A stretch of DNA of 64,000 bases from Virgibacillus sp. NKC19-16 (GCF_021560035.1 NZ_CP074373.1:1-64000); one strand, 5' to 3'; shown: positions 22,848 through 31,403, counted from the first letter of the stretch. The notes: generated by a model from the letters alone, not told the origin. Program-made: numbers and translations.

Positions 22848-24241
22848 CTTAATACAGGCCTTCTTAAATAAAGGAATTCAGTAATGAAAACTAACATGAC
22901 TGATATACAGATGTTTAAATAGCTGACCCAAATCGGATCTAGTATTTGCAATACAAAAAAATCATAAAGATTAACAGCAATCAAAAGTGTTAAGACCACC
23001 AAAATTTTATTTGAATCAGTAATTCTTAACGCAAATCCAATAAATAATGAAACAAGACTGACAAAAACAACGGATATCATCAAATACCAGTCAAAAGAAA
23101 CCTGAGAACTGGTTATTAATGAGATTGTTGTAATAAAAAGAAAAAAACAAAGAAAATTAATTATTAACAATGCAAGGATTCGAATATATAAATATACACT
23201 TTTCTTTAGGTTCTTTGGATAAATAGCTTTTTTATAAGAGTTAAAGCTTATACCAATTTCTAAAGAGATAAGTAATATAATCTCCTTTAGACCAAAATTA
23301 ATTAAATAAGAAAAAAAGAAGTCAAATCTCATAATATCGAGATAAACGTACAGGCCAATGCTTGTTATAAACAATATAATGAAAACGATAGCTTGTTCTT
23401 TAAATACGCCATTTCTTTTTATGGATAATAACTCCGTTTTTAACTCTTTTATTAAATTATTATCTTGTGCGCTAATTTTAACTTTTTTCTCTCTATATGC
23501 TATTGGAACTAACGTTTGGAAAGAGTATCTTAGATAATATAGAGAAAGACAATTAACTACATATAAATTGAAAATCAAGAATAATGATGCAATAACTGCA
23601 TAAAGGTAAGGAAATTCCATTGCATTTCCTAACGTGTAGTGAATCACGAATGCAGATACAATAAATAAAGTTGAAAAAACAAATGTTGTTGATAATAAAT
23701 GATCTTTATCGTTATTTCGTGACAAAGAAAATATGACTTTACTTGCAATAACCCATAAATTAAAAGATAAGTAAAAGGCTATAGATATAGACAAAAATAA
23801 GTTTATTGAAAAAAGTAGTGTATTAAAATTTCCAGTCTGCAAGTTGTGAAGTATGACAAAAGGCAGTGCTATCAGAACTAATAAGATTGTATGAGTCACA
23901 TAATATATAAAGATACCTGCATGAACAATATTATGTGCTTTTGTTTCCATATTGAAAAAAAGTGTGACGTACTTTTCGTTTTTGAATTTATTTCTAATAA
24001 AAAAAGAAATTAAAAAAGCTATAAGGCCAGAAACTAAAAATAAGTTTAATACCACGGTTTCAAAATTAAAATCAAAGGAATAAAGATATTGAATTACAAA
24101 AATATTATATAAAACAGCTATTATTAAAACAGCTAACAAACAAGCAAAAAATAATGAGGGATTACTTTTTATCATTCTTTTAGAAGTTTGAGAAGCATTT
24201 TTGAGTTCAACTAATTTCATAAGACTTTTTAAATCACTCAT
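22844..24241 (-). CDS. ABC-type membrane permease of secretion cassette
   Basis: A 465-residue polytopic protein with about ten to twelve hydrophobic segments in two halves, split by a polar, lysine-rich loop near residues 240-270 (YREKKVKISAQDNNLIKELK). I cannot name the family; it looks like the membrane half of an exporter whose ATPase is the preceding gene. The frame is open from 24277, but ATG 24241 overlaps the ATPase stop by 8 bases and gives MSDLKSLMKLVELKN. The stop overlaps the protease start. Codon use is strongly A/T rich, unlike the flanking housekeeping genes. Confidence 0.72.
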   Translation of the reverse strand: MSDLKSLMKLVELKNASQTSKRMIKSNPSLFFACLLAVLIIAVLYNIFVIQYLYSFDFNFETVVLNLFLVSGLIAFLISFFIRNKFKNEKYVTLFFNMETKAHNIVHAGIFIYYVTHTILLVLIALPFVILHNLQTGNFNTLLFSINLFLSISIAFYLSFNLWVIASKVIFSLSRNNDKDHLLSTTFVFSTLFIVSAFVIHYTLGNAMEFPYLYAVIASLFLIFNLYVVNCLSLYYLRYSFQTLVPIAYREKKVKISAQDNNLIKELKTELLSIKRNGVFKEQAIVFIILFITSIGLYVYLDIMRFDFFFSYLINFGLKEIILLISLEIGISFNSYKKAIYPKNLKKSVYLYIRILALLIINFLCFFLFITTISLITSSQVSFDWYLMISVVFVSLVSLFIGFALRITDSNKILVVLTLLIAVNLYDFFVLQILDPIWVSYLNICISVMLVFITEFLYLRRPVLR

Positions 24242-24983
24242 ATAAAATCGCATCCACCTGTTTATAATAATCCTCATTAATTTTCGTATAAACTTCTTCT
24301 AGACCTACGTTTCCATAAGTTTTAATCACGTTCTCGAAATTCGCCGTTAATTTAACTACCCCATTACGTAGAATTACAAGCTTGTCATATAATTCATCGC
24401 CAAAACTGAGATTGTGAGTAGAGAGCAAAATACCCATTTTTTGCTGCCTCAATAATTTAATCACCTTACGTAAAACTATAGTCATATCTGGATCTAAACC
24501 ATTTGTCGGCTCATCAAAAATCACAAAGGCTGGTTTGCGAAACAGATATGATACAATTTGTGTCTTTTTTTTATTTCCATGAGAAAGGCTGCTGATTGGT
24601 ACATTGATATATTGATTTAGTTCAAATATATCAATTAATTTTTGCAAAAATTTTGTGTTAGTTTCCTTATTTTTATTTGCAAGTAATTCAAACACTTCCT
24701 TTGGTGTTAAAAAAGGAAAAATATTAACCTCATCCGGAATATAAGCAACGTGCTTTTTGAAAAAATCTATATCCTCTTCTTTAGATAAATCAATTCTTCT
24801 GTGGTTTATGCTCATATTACCTTGATACTTGATTAAACCGAAAATTGATTTGATTATTGTTGTCTTCCCTGCCCCATTATGTCCCAAAAGGCATAATACT
24901 TCTCCAGGATTGATTTTTATATCAACATTGCTGATATGAAAATTTTTACCATAACTTTTCTCTTCCAGATAAAATTCCATCAT
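24234..24983 (-). CDS. ABC transporter ATP-binding protein of secretion cassette
   Basis: A 249-residue ABC ATPase. Walker A GHNGAGKT is at 34-41, a short signature LSHGN at 133-137, and Walker B VIFDEP at 154-159 followed by TNGLDP; the switch histidine is in LLSTHNLS. It powers the adjoining permease. The ribosome site TAGGTGATC precedes ATG 24983 (a second ATG follows at 24980). The family is that of bacteriocin/peptide and immunity exporters such as YydI or BcrA types; the exact substrate is inferred to be the peptide encoded upstream. Confidence 0.88.
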   Translation of the reverse strand: MMEFYLEEKSYGKNFHISNVDIKINPGEVLCLLGHNGAGKTTIIKSIFGLIKYQGNMSINHRRIDLSKEEDIDFFKKHVAYIPDEVNIFPFLTPKEVFELLANKNKETNTKFLQKLIDIFELNQYINVPISSLSHGNKKKTQIVSYLFRKPAFVIFDEPTNGLDPDMTIVLRKVIKLLRQQKMGILLSTHNLSFGDELYDKLVILRNGVVKLTANFENVIKTYGNVGLEEVYTKINEDYYKQVDAILYE

Positions 24984-25013
24984 AAGAGATCACCTACATC
25001 TATAAATAATTTA

Positions 25014-25050
25014 AATTGAAAGCGTTAAGTAAGCTTAACGCTTTCAATTA
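25014..25050 (-). terminator. Intra-operon hairpin after peptide gene
   Basis: TGAAAGCGTTAAG (25018-25030) and CTTAACGCTTTCA (25035-25047) form a perfect 13-bp stem with a 4-base loop, between the peptide stop and the ATPase ribosome site, followed on the minus strand by a weak T-rich tract. It is likely a partial terminator or mRNA stabiliser, giving more peptide mRNA than transporter mRNA. Confidence 0.7.
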
Positions 25051-25059
25051 TAGTTCTCT

Positions 25060-25350
25060 TTATCCTCCACATTTAATTCTTACAGATGCACCAAGAATGT
25101 TAAACTCACCTTCAAATACTTTTCCATCTGCAAATTGGTTACAAGCCCACATCAACCCTGCAATAGTAAGACCACCAACAAGTACACCGATGAGAACCGT
25201 AATCCAAACCGCTATTGGATTACCTTGAGTGTATTCCTTCTCTTGAAAAGAAGTTAAATCTTTAAGTTTCTCGATCATTGACTCAACTGAATTAATAATG
25301 ATAGTTAAAACTGATACATAGAATAAGGTAACTCTGTATTGCCCAACCAC
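25060..25350 (-). CDS. Putative secreted/bacteriocin-like membrane peptide precursor
   Basis: A 96-residue peptide that I cannot match to a named family. GTG 25350 is preceded by a strong GGGGAGGTGA, which favours this over the internal ATG at 25278. Residues 5-22 are hydrophobic; 25-44 are charged and polar; 45-69 form a glycine-rich membrane helix (TVLIGVLVGGLTIAG); the tail NQFADGKVFEGEF...RIKCGG is hydrophilic. The two cysteines, C70 and C94, could form a disulfide. It is the first gene of the ABC/S2P operon and is followed by an intra-operon hairpin, as bacteriocin precursors usually are. Function is inferred from context. Confidence 0.6.
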   Translation of the reverse strand: MVGQYRVTLFYVSVLTIIINSVESMIEKLKDLTSFQEKEYTQGNPIAVWITVLIGVLVGGLTIAGLMWACNQFADGKVFEGEFNILGASVRIKCGG

Positions 25351-25804
25351 TTTCTCACCTCCCCTTTTTTAGAATTTTTATGTTATTCATGATTGCAAAA
25401 CCACATTAACATACGTATTTCAAAAATAAAACATTTTTTCCAATATTTTACATCTTTTTTACAATATATTGTTTTTAATAATAATCTTTAAAATCTCCTG
25501 CCAAGGGAAAAGACCAGGACTTTAAGGTATTCGAAAGAAAACCAAAGGACTTTTGAAGCATCTTTTTTAGGAAACCAATTATTTATAGAGGATAATGCCG
25601 CTTAAGACGTTAAAATGAAAGGGTGTCTAAAACCAGTTATATCAAGGAATTTAGGGGGTGAAACAGGTGGTTATTTCTGTGTTTTTGGGATGCAAAATTC
25701 AAGAATAAAGTATCTTGTTTAAGAATACTAGTTTTATTAAAATCTTTTCATTGCTAATATTTTAGTAGAGGACAAATTATTTTCATTTTGCTAAAAACAG
25801 GGCA
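25351..25804. other. AT-rich leader and spacer upstream of the cassette
   Basis: This is very A/T rich and should hold the minus-strand promoter of the peptide operon, but I cannot place boxes with confidence. No open frame of note is present on either strand. A 13-codon GTG frame at 25668 with a good ribosome site was not accepted as a gene. Confidence 0.5.
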
Positions 25805-25868
25805 GACTTTTGCAGTTAAAGTGATATAAAAACAGCCAAAATCCATGTCAATACTGGATTCTCAGCTG
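25805..25868 (-). terminator. Repeat-borne terminator of dgk-dck (copy B)
   Basis: On the minus strand ACAGCTGAGAATCCA and TGGATTTTGGCTGT pair and are followed by TTTTTAT, just after the dck stop. It is the partner of the copy at 22060-22123, so the secretion cassette lies between two near-identical terminators. Confidence 0.75.
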
Positions 25869-25877
25869 TTGATTTTT

Positions 25878-26576
25878 TCATAAAGTTGTAGTGTTATTAA
25901 TCTTTTCCCTCGACGTCCACCTCCGTGACTGCTGGATAAAATGCCCAATCTTCTCTAAAATCGGCTCAATAGACCCTTCTTTCTTCATTAAATCATAATC
26001 CGAAATACTAATACGCAGAATGGGGCAGGCATTGAAATTATTAATCCAATTTTCATAGCGTGTATACATTTCTTCCCAGTAGGAAATAGGCGTGTTTTTC
26101 TCCATTTCGCGTCCGCGTTCGTGAATACGCTCTATGATCTCATCAAATGTCCCTTCTAAATAGATGAGTAGGTCCGGATGTGGGAAATAGGGTGTCATCA
26201 CCATGGCATCAAATAGATTTTTATAGGTTTCATAATCTGTCTTTGGCATGGTGCCATTATCGTAATGCATTTTCGCAAATATGCCTGTGTCTTCGTAAAT
26301 GGAACGATCCTGAATGAACCCGCCGCCATATTCGAAGATTTTCTTTTGTTCTTTGAATCGCTCTGCTAAAAAATAAATTTGCAAATGAAAGCTCCATCGT
26401 TCAAAATCTGTATAAAATTTTTCCAAATAAGGGTTTGCATCCACCTTTTCCAGAGATGTTTTAAATTGCAATGCATTGGCCAATGCTTCTGTCATAGTAG
26501 ACTTTCCGACACCAACTGTACCGGCTACTGTGATGATGCTGTCGTTTGGGATTTGGTACTTTTCTCTTAAGTTCAT
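25878..26576 (-). CDS. dck: Deoxyadenosine/deoxycytidine kinase
   Basis: Phosphorylates deoxyadenosine and deoxycytidine for nucleotide salvage. The P-loop GTVGVGKST lies near residues 19-27. The dNK-family ERS-like motif is QDRSIYED, the lid segment is ERGREMEKN, and YLEGTFDEIIERI is typical. It has 232 residues, longer than the ~217 of B. subtilis through a C-terminal tail after IGHFIQQ. It starts at ATG 26576 behind GAGGAGAACAAG. It follows dgk by about 15 bases on the same strand, the conserved yaaG-yaaF pair. Confidence 0.94.
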   Translation of the reverse strand: MNLREKYQIPNDSIITVAGTVGVGKSTMTEALANALQFKTSLEKVDANPYLEKFYTDFERWSFHLQIYFLAERFKEQKKIFEYGGGFIQDRSIYEDTGIFAKMHYDNGTMPKTDYETYKNLFDAMVMTPYFPHPDLLIYLEGTFDEIIERIHERGREMEKNTPISYWEEMYTRYENWINNFNACPILRISISDYDLMKKEGSIEPILEKIGHFIQQSRRWTSREKINNTTTL

Positions 26577-26591
26577 TGTTCTTGTTCTCCT

Positions 26592-27242
26592 CTATAAATC
26601 ATTTGCTTGAATTGCATGACGCTTGAGCTGCGTCTGAACCTCTTCGATCACACAGTTTAAATCGTCTTGACGATGCACAAAATCGGTCTCATCTCCGTTA
26701 ATCCGTATGACCGGAATGTCCGGATGCATGACTTCAAATTCATTCATGTAATCTTCATAGTCTCGCGCGAGCTGGGCCAAATAGGACGGCTTCATGTTTT
26801 GCTCCACATCTCTGCCTCGCTGACGGACGCGTTCAACTAGCGTGTCGATGCTCCCGTGAATGTATATCATCATATTTGGGACAGGCATGTCACTAGTCAA
26901 AATATGATAAATCTGCTCGTATTTCTCGAATTTATCTGCTTGTAATGTACGTTTCGCAAAAATCATGTTTTTCAATATATGATAATCAGCAATAACTGCT
27001 TTATGTTGGTTTAGGAATTCTGTTTCAATCTCCTCTAATTGCTTGAAACGATTGCATAAAAAAAACATTTCCGTTTGAAAACTCCATGCTTCGATATCAT
27101 CATAAAATTTGCCGAGAAATGGATTTTCCTCGACGATTTCTTTTAATAAATGAAAATCAAAATGGACAGAAAGTTTTTTTGCAAGGGATGTCTTTCCAAT
27201 ACCAATGGGCCCCTCTATTGCAATAAATGGAACTTCTGCCAT
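26592..27242 (-). CDS. dgk: Deoxyguanosine kinase
   Basis: Phosphorylates deoxyguanosine (and deoxyinosine) in purine deoxynucleoside salvage. The P-loop is GPIGIGKTS near residues 10-18. DYHILKNMIFAKRTL holds the DRH-like substrate motif and RGRDVEQN the lid. The frame is open from 27260, but GGAGGAG is correctly spaced for ATG 27242 (MAEVPFIAIEGPIGIGKTSL), giving 216 residues. It is the first gene of the dgk-dck operon, as in B. subtilis. Confidence 0.94.
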   Translation of the reverse strand: MAEVPFIAIEGPIGIGKTSLAKKLSVHFDFHLLKEIVEENPFLGKFYDDIEAWSFQTEMFFLCNRFKQLEEIETEFLNQHKAVIADYHILKNMIFAKRTLQADKFEKYEQIYHILTSDMPVPNMMIYIHGSIDTLVERVRQRGRDVEQNMKPSYLAQLARDYEDYMNEFEVMHPDIPVIRINGDETDFVHRQDDLNCVIEEVQTQLKRHAIQANDL

Positions 27243-27385
27243 ACATACTCCTCCAATCAATAGTCAATCTGCCACAGATGTATTTCATTTTATCATAGAA
27301 TAAGGAGATCTTCTATTAGAGAAAAACTTCCACTTTTCAACAAAGCTTCATTTATGTATAATAGGCTTACTACATCTAAAAATGT

Positions 27386-27458
27386 GGCTCCGTAGCTCAG
27401 GGGATAGAGCGTTGGTTTCCTAAACCATGCGTCGCAGGTTCGAATCCTGCCGGGGCCA
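27386..27458 (+). tRNA. tRNA-Arg (anticodon CCT)
   Basis: Acceptor GGCTCCG pairs with CGGGGCC, the D-arm has GCTCAGGGGATAGAGC, the anticodon loop TTCCTAA carries CCT at 27419-27421, and the T-arm is GCAGGTTCGAATCCTGC. CCA is not encoded (the genome continues TTC after the discriminator A). No clear promoter could be picked upstream. Confidence 0.93.
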
Positions 27459-27550
27459 TTCACTCAAATTCAGTTGCATGGCTACTTTCAGACAAGATAT
27501 TATTCAATTCACTGCTCCACTACAAATTACAACAAGAGAGGAAATAATAT

Positions 27551-28774
27551 ATGAGTCTTACAAAAAAAATTCTTATCGCCCTTATTTTAGGGGTCATTGT
27601 TGGTATAGGTTTTACCTTTGCACCATCAGAGGTATTTTCGCCTGTTGATACGTATGTATTAACACCGGTTGGACAAATATTTTTAAACCTCATTATGATG
27701 ATAGTTGTGCCAATCGTGTTTGTATCTATCGTTTTAGGTACAGCCGGTTTAGGTGATCCAACAAAGCTTGGAAAAATCGGGTTTCAGACGATTAGTTTTT
27801 ATTTAGTTACGACAGCGATTGCATTAGTGATTGGGCTTGGTGTTGCTTATGTGCTTGAGCCCGGTACTGCGGGGACATTTGACACAGAAAACGCGGAATT
27901 TGAAGCAGAATCCACCCCACCGGTCATGGAGACGCTGATTAATATTATTCCGGATAACCCATTTGGAGCACTTGCTTCCGGGGATATGCTGCAGATCATT
28001 GCGTTTGCACTATTCATTGGGATTGCAATTGCTTTTCTAGGCGAGAAAACGGCTGGCATTCATCGGTTGTTCGAACAGGCAAATGAAATTTTAATTTGGC
28101 TGGTTAATATTATTATGAAAACAGCACCATACGGGGCGTTTGCACTGATTGCATCAGCGATTGGCGATGCAGGTCTAGATGCAATTGGATCCATGGCAAT
28201 GTATATGGTGGCCGTAATTTTAGGATTAATTATTCATGCGACTGTTACGTACAGCTTAGCAATTTGGGTGCTTGGAAAAGCAAACCCGCTCACATTTTAT
28301 AAAGGATTTTTCCCTGCCATGTCAGTAGGATTTAGTACTTCTAGCTCCAGTGCTACGTTGCCTATTTCTATGCGAGCTGCTCAGGAGAATCTTGGTGTGA
28401 AAAAATCAATTAGCAGCTTTGTTCAGCCATTAGGCGCAACGATTAATATGGATGGAACCGCTATTATGCAGGCTGTTGCAACTGTGTTTATTTCCCAAGT
28501 CTATGCTATTCCATTAGAGTTCACAGATATTCTTATGGTTGTATTAACTGCAACGCTCGCAAGTATTGGAACAGCAGGAGTTCCGAGTGTAGGCTTAATC
28601 ATGCTCGCAATGGTTCTGCAGCAGATTGGATTACCAGTAGAGGGGATTGCATTGATTGTCGGTGTTGACCGCATACTGGATATGCTCCGTACATCCTTAA
28701 ATATTACAGGGGATGCAACAGCCGCATATGTCATTTCGGAAAGTGACAAGCGGAAGGAAGCTAAACAAAAATAA
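27551..28774 (+). CDS. Dicarboxylate/amino-acid:cation symporter (GltT/DctA family)
   Basis: A 407-residue sodium- or proton-coupled glutamate/aspartate/dicarboxylate importer of the DAACS family. Eight hydrophobic segments and two re-entrant loops are expected; the diagnostic serine-rich loop FSTSSSSATLP and the NMDGTA motif are both present, as is the substrate-site segment DRILDMLRTSLNITGD. It starts at ATG 27551 behind AAGAGAGG. Substrate specificity (glutamate versus C4 dicarboxylate) cannot be told. It lies alone between tRNA-Arg and acsA with its own terminator, an insertion relative to the B. subtilis order. Confidence 0.9.
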   Translation: MSLTKKILIALILGVIVGIGFTFAPSEVFSPVDTYVLTPVGQIFLNLIMMIVVPIVFVSIVLGTAGLGDPTKLGKIGFQTISFYLVTTAIALVIGLGVAYVLEPGTAGTFDTENAEFEAESTPPVMETLINIIPDNPFGALASGDMLQIIAFALFIGIAIAFLGEKTAGIHRLFEQANEILIWLVNIIMKTAPYGAFALIASAIGDAGLDAIGSMAMYMVAVILGLIIHATVTYSLAIWVLGKANPLTFYKGFFPAMSVGFSTSSSSATLPISMRAAQENLGVKKSISSFVQPLGATINMDGTAIMQAVATVFISQVYAIPLEFTDILMVVLTATLASIGTAGVPSVGLIMLAMVLQQIGLPVEGIALIVGVDRILDMLRTSLNITGDATAAYVISESDKRKEAKQK

Positions 28775-28782
28775 TTTTATTT

Positions 28783-28815
28783 AAGACCGCCCTAATCACT
28801 AGTGGCGGTCTTTGT
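28783..28815 (+). terminator. Symporter terminator
   Basis: AAGACCGCC (28783-28791) pairs with GGCGGTCTT (28804-28812), followed by TTTGT. Confidence 0.85.
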
Positions 28816-28934
28816 AATAGGTTAATGTAAAAAATAAACCCACTATTTAAACCGAATCACTTTAAAAATGTCACAAAATGTTCTAAAATAGAAAGCAGTT
28901 AGCTTAATGTTTAAACAATTTAATTTACTCCGAA

Positions 28935-28950
28935 TTGTAATCGATTGCAA
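28935..28950. promoter_or_regulatory. Candidate CcpA cre site before acsA
   Basis: TTGTAATCGATTGCAA is near-palindromic and fits the cre pattern with a central CG. It lies 22 bases before the acsA start. B. subtilis acsA is under CcpA carbon-catabolite control, which makes the assignment plausible. Confidence 0.55.
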
Positions 28951-28972
28951 AACTTAAAATTGAGGTGATTAG

Positions 28973-30688
28973 ATGGATGTTCAAAAGATACCGGCAAGAG
29001 AAGGAAATCATAATCTACAAAACTACGAAAAAATGCGTGAAACATTTAAGTGGGATGATGTAAAAAAGAATTTCAGCTGGAATGAAACCGGAAAAGTGAA
29101 TATGGCTTATGAAGCTGTAGATCGTCATGCCGACGATCCAAATAAAAAGGACCAGGTTGCTTTATTATATTCATCTCCAGATCGGGAAGAGGAAGTAACC
29201 TTTGAGCAACTTAGGCAAGAAAGTAATAAATTTGCTAATGTGCTAAAGGAACAAAATGTGAAAAAGGGTGATCGTATCTTTTTATTCATGCCGAGGAGTC
29301 CGGAATTCTATGCGGCTTTCTTTGGTATATTAAAGGTAGGAGCGATTGCCGGTCCACTGTTTGAAGCATTTATGGAGCAAGCAGTACGGGATCGCCTGCA
29401 GGATAGTGCAGCAAGCGTACTTATTACAACACCTGACCTATTAGGTAGAGTGCCACAAGGGGACTTACCTGATCTTGAAAAAATTGTCCTCGTCGGGGAT
29501 CACAATGAAACCTCTGATAGGTATATCGATTATAAGAAAGAGATGGACGTGGCATCATCGGAGTTTTCGATCGAATGGGTTGATCTGGAGGATGGTATGA
29601 TTATTCATTATACATCCGGTTCCACAGGCAAACCTAAGGGCGTGTATCATGTGCATAATGCGATGATTCAGCATTATGCTACTGCTGAGTGGGTGCTGGA
29701 TCTCAAAGAAGACGATATCTATTGGTGTACCGCAGATCCTGGCTGGGTTACCGGATCAAGCTATGGCATATTTGCTCCATGGCTAAAAGGGGTTACGAAT
29801 GTTGTTCGCGGGGGACGTTTTACCCCGGATGACTGGTACGAAACCCTGGATAAATTTAATGTAACCGTATGGTATACCGCACCGACAGCATTAAGGAAGC
29901 TTTTAAGCGCCGGCGAAGAGGCTGTGAAAAGACATGACCTGTCACACTTAAGACATATATTGAGTGTAGGTGAACCGCTGAATCCGGAAGTTGTGACATG
30001 GGGATTAAAAGCATTTGGTTTGCGTATCCATGATACATGGTGGATGACTGAAACAGGTGCACAGCTGATTGTAAATCTCCCGTCAGAGGAAATTCGCCCA
30101 GGATCAATGGGTAAACCAATTCCAGGAATAGAAGCATCTATTGTTGATAATGAAGGTAATGAAATTCCACCAAATCAAATGGGGAATTTAGCGATCAAAG
30201 AAGGTTGGCCAGCGATGATGCGTACCGTGTGGAAGCGCCCTGAGAAATTTGAAAGCTATTTTATAAATGGATGGTATGTATCCGGGGATAGTGCCTATAA
30301 GGATGAAGATGGCTATTTCTGGTTCCAGGGCCGCTTGGATGATGTGATTAATACTTCGGGTGAGCGCGTTGGCCCATTTGAAGTGGAAAGTAAGTTGCTT
30401 GAACACCCAGCTGTTGCAGAGGCTGGTGTAATTGGGAAACCGGATCCCGAGCGCGGGGAAATCGTTAAAGCATTCGTTACACTGAATGATGGCTATGAGA
30501 AATCGGATGAGCTGCTTGAAGAAATCCGGCAATTTGTTAAAACCGGATTAAGCGCACATGCAGCACCACGTGAAACAGAAATCACAGACAGCATTCCTAA
30601 AACGCGCAGTGGTAAAATTATGCGTCGCCTCCTGAAATCATGGGAGTTAGGCTTGCCGACAGGAGATACGTCGACATTGGAAAAATAA
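28973..30688 (+). CDS. acsA: Acetyl-CoA synthetase
   Basis: AMP-forming acetate-CoA ligase, used for growth on acetate or acetoin. The 571 residues align end to end with B. subtilis AcsA (572). The adenylation core carries IIHYTSGSTGKPKGVYH near 219, WCTADPGWVTG near 260 and DTWWMTETGAQ near 361. The C-terminal lysine motif is KTRSGKIMRR near 543, the site normally regulated by acetylation (AcuA). The start is ATG 28973 behind GAGGTGA. A probable cre site immediately upstream suggests glucose repression. Confidence 0.96.
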   Translation: MDVQKIPAREGNHNLQNYEKMRETFKWDDVKKNFSWNETGKVNMAYEAVDRHADDPNKKDQVALLYSSPDREEEVTFEQLRQESNKFANVLKEQNVKKGDRIFLFMPRSPEFYAAFFGILKVGAIAGPLFEAFMEQAVRDRLQDSAASVLITTPDLLGRVPQGDLPDLEKIVLVGDHNETSDRYIDYKKEMDVASSEFSIEWVDLEDGMIIHYTSGSTGKPKGVYHVHNAMIQHYATAEWVLDLKEDDIYWCTADPGWVTGSSYGIFAPWLKGVTNVVRGGRFTPDDWYETLDKFNVTVWYTAPTALRKLLSAGEEAVKRHDLSHLRHILSVGEPLNPEVVTWGLKAFGLRIHDTWWMTETGAQLIVNLPSEEIRPGSMGKPIPGIEASIVDNEGNEIPPNQMGNLAIKEGWPAMMRTVWKRPEKFESYFINGWYVSGDSAYKDEDGYFWFQGRLDDVINTSGERVGPFEVESKLLEHPAVAEAGVIGKPDPERGEIVKAFVTLNDGYEKSDELLEEIRQFVKTGLSAHAAPRETEITDSIPKTRSGKIMRRLLKSWELGLPTGDTSTLEK

Positions 30689-30696
30689 AGGTATAG

Positions 30697-30735
30697 CGTT
30701 GGCATTCGTCTTATTGGCGAAGGCCAACGTTTTTC
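30697..30735 (+). terminator. acsA terminator
   Basis: CGTTGGC and GCCAACG (ending 30729) form the base of a hairpin followed by TTTTTCTTT. Confidence 0.82.
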
Positions 30736-30778
30736 TTTATGCTAGAGATAGCTTCGATTTTGAAAGGAAAAAACATGT

Positions 30779-31288
30779 ATGACATATAAGACAGATGATC
30801 CAGTTCATATATATCCAGGAACTACAATCCTTATGCAGCCTGGCGATGTTATCTACTCGCATAAATTAGCTTTGTCCTCCTTTATCGTTGGACATGAAGG
30901 TATCGTTGGAGAGGATTTTAAGATTTACCATGTAAATGGGAGAGGCAGCTATGGGCATTCAGATAGTATGCCAATATATCTAAGTAGACATAGAAAGGGA
31001 GAAAAGCTGACGGTATTACGATATAAAGAAGCTTTCATGGCCAGAAAAGCAGCCAAATGGGCGAAACGGAATATAGAACAGGTTAGGAGGTATACGTATA
31101 CGAGAAGTTTGGCAGACATCGAAAGAAATTATTGCTCTAAATTCATTTGGCAGGCTTATTATTTCGGGAGTGAGGATAATATTGACCTCACTGGCCGGGG
31201 AATTGGAGCTGCTTCAACGAGCTATATAACCCCAAAACAGATTTACCGTAATTTAGTGAGGGTAGGGAGCTTTTTTTATGAGGTGTAG
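30779..31288 (+). CDS. YiiX/YycO-like permuted NlpC/P60 protein
   Basis: A 169-residue protein of the circularly permuted papain-like NlpC/P60 superfamily, whose members hydrolyse amide bonds in peptidoglycan or lipids. LMQPGDVIYSHKL, then the catalytic-type histidine H39 in VGHEGIVG, and later the cysteine C119 in NYCSKFIWQAYY, appear in the His-before-Cys order typical of the permuted branch. No signal peptide is seen. It starts at ATG 30779 behind AAAGGA. Substrate is unknown. A 21-bp tandem repeat starts right after the stop, and hmp converges on it. Confidence 0.72.
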   Translation: MTYKTDDPVHIYPGTTILMQPGDVIYSHKLALSSFIVGHEGIVGEDFKIYHVNGRGSYGHSDSMPIYLSRHRKGEKLTVLRYKEAFMARKAAKWAKRNIEQVRRYTYTRSLADIERNYCSKFIWQAYYFGSEDNIDLTGRGIGAASTSYITPKQIYRNLVRVGSFFYEV

Positions 31289-31289
31289 C

Positions 31290-31373
31290 AGCGAAAGCCG
31301 AATCGAGCGCCGAGAAAGCCGAAGGAACGACCGTGAAAGCCGAATCGAAGGCCACGAGTGCCGAATGGCAGCA
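31290..31373. repeat. 21-bp tandem repeat, four units
   Basis: Units at 31290-31310, 31311-31331, 31332-31352 and 31353-31373 share the core GAAAGCCGAA with drifting flanks. They fill the gap between two convergent genes. A similar but unrelated-sequence 21-bp array lies at 54490. Confidence 0.75.
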
Positions 31374-31403
31374 CCGCGACCGCCTCAAAAACCTCCCCTC
31401 ACG

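Noticed and set aside
25060-25278. Shorter peptide start at ATG 25278 with a double-glycine-like leader
   Set aside because: No ribosome site before 25278, while GTG 25350 has GGGGAGGTGA; and the site reads QG, not GG.
22215-25350. Radical-SAM or lanthipeptide modification enzyme in the secretion cassette
   Set aside because: No frame in the cassette carries CxxxCxxC or LanM/LanB-like sequence.
25668-25709. Short GTG frame (13 codons) with a good ribosome site
   Set aside because: Too short, single frame with no neighbours to explain it; could equally be chance.
30570-30590. parS-like CACGTGAAACA half in acsA
   Set aside because: Only one half of the palindrome fits; the left half departs at four positions and it is within coding sequence (APRETE).
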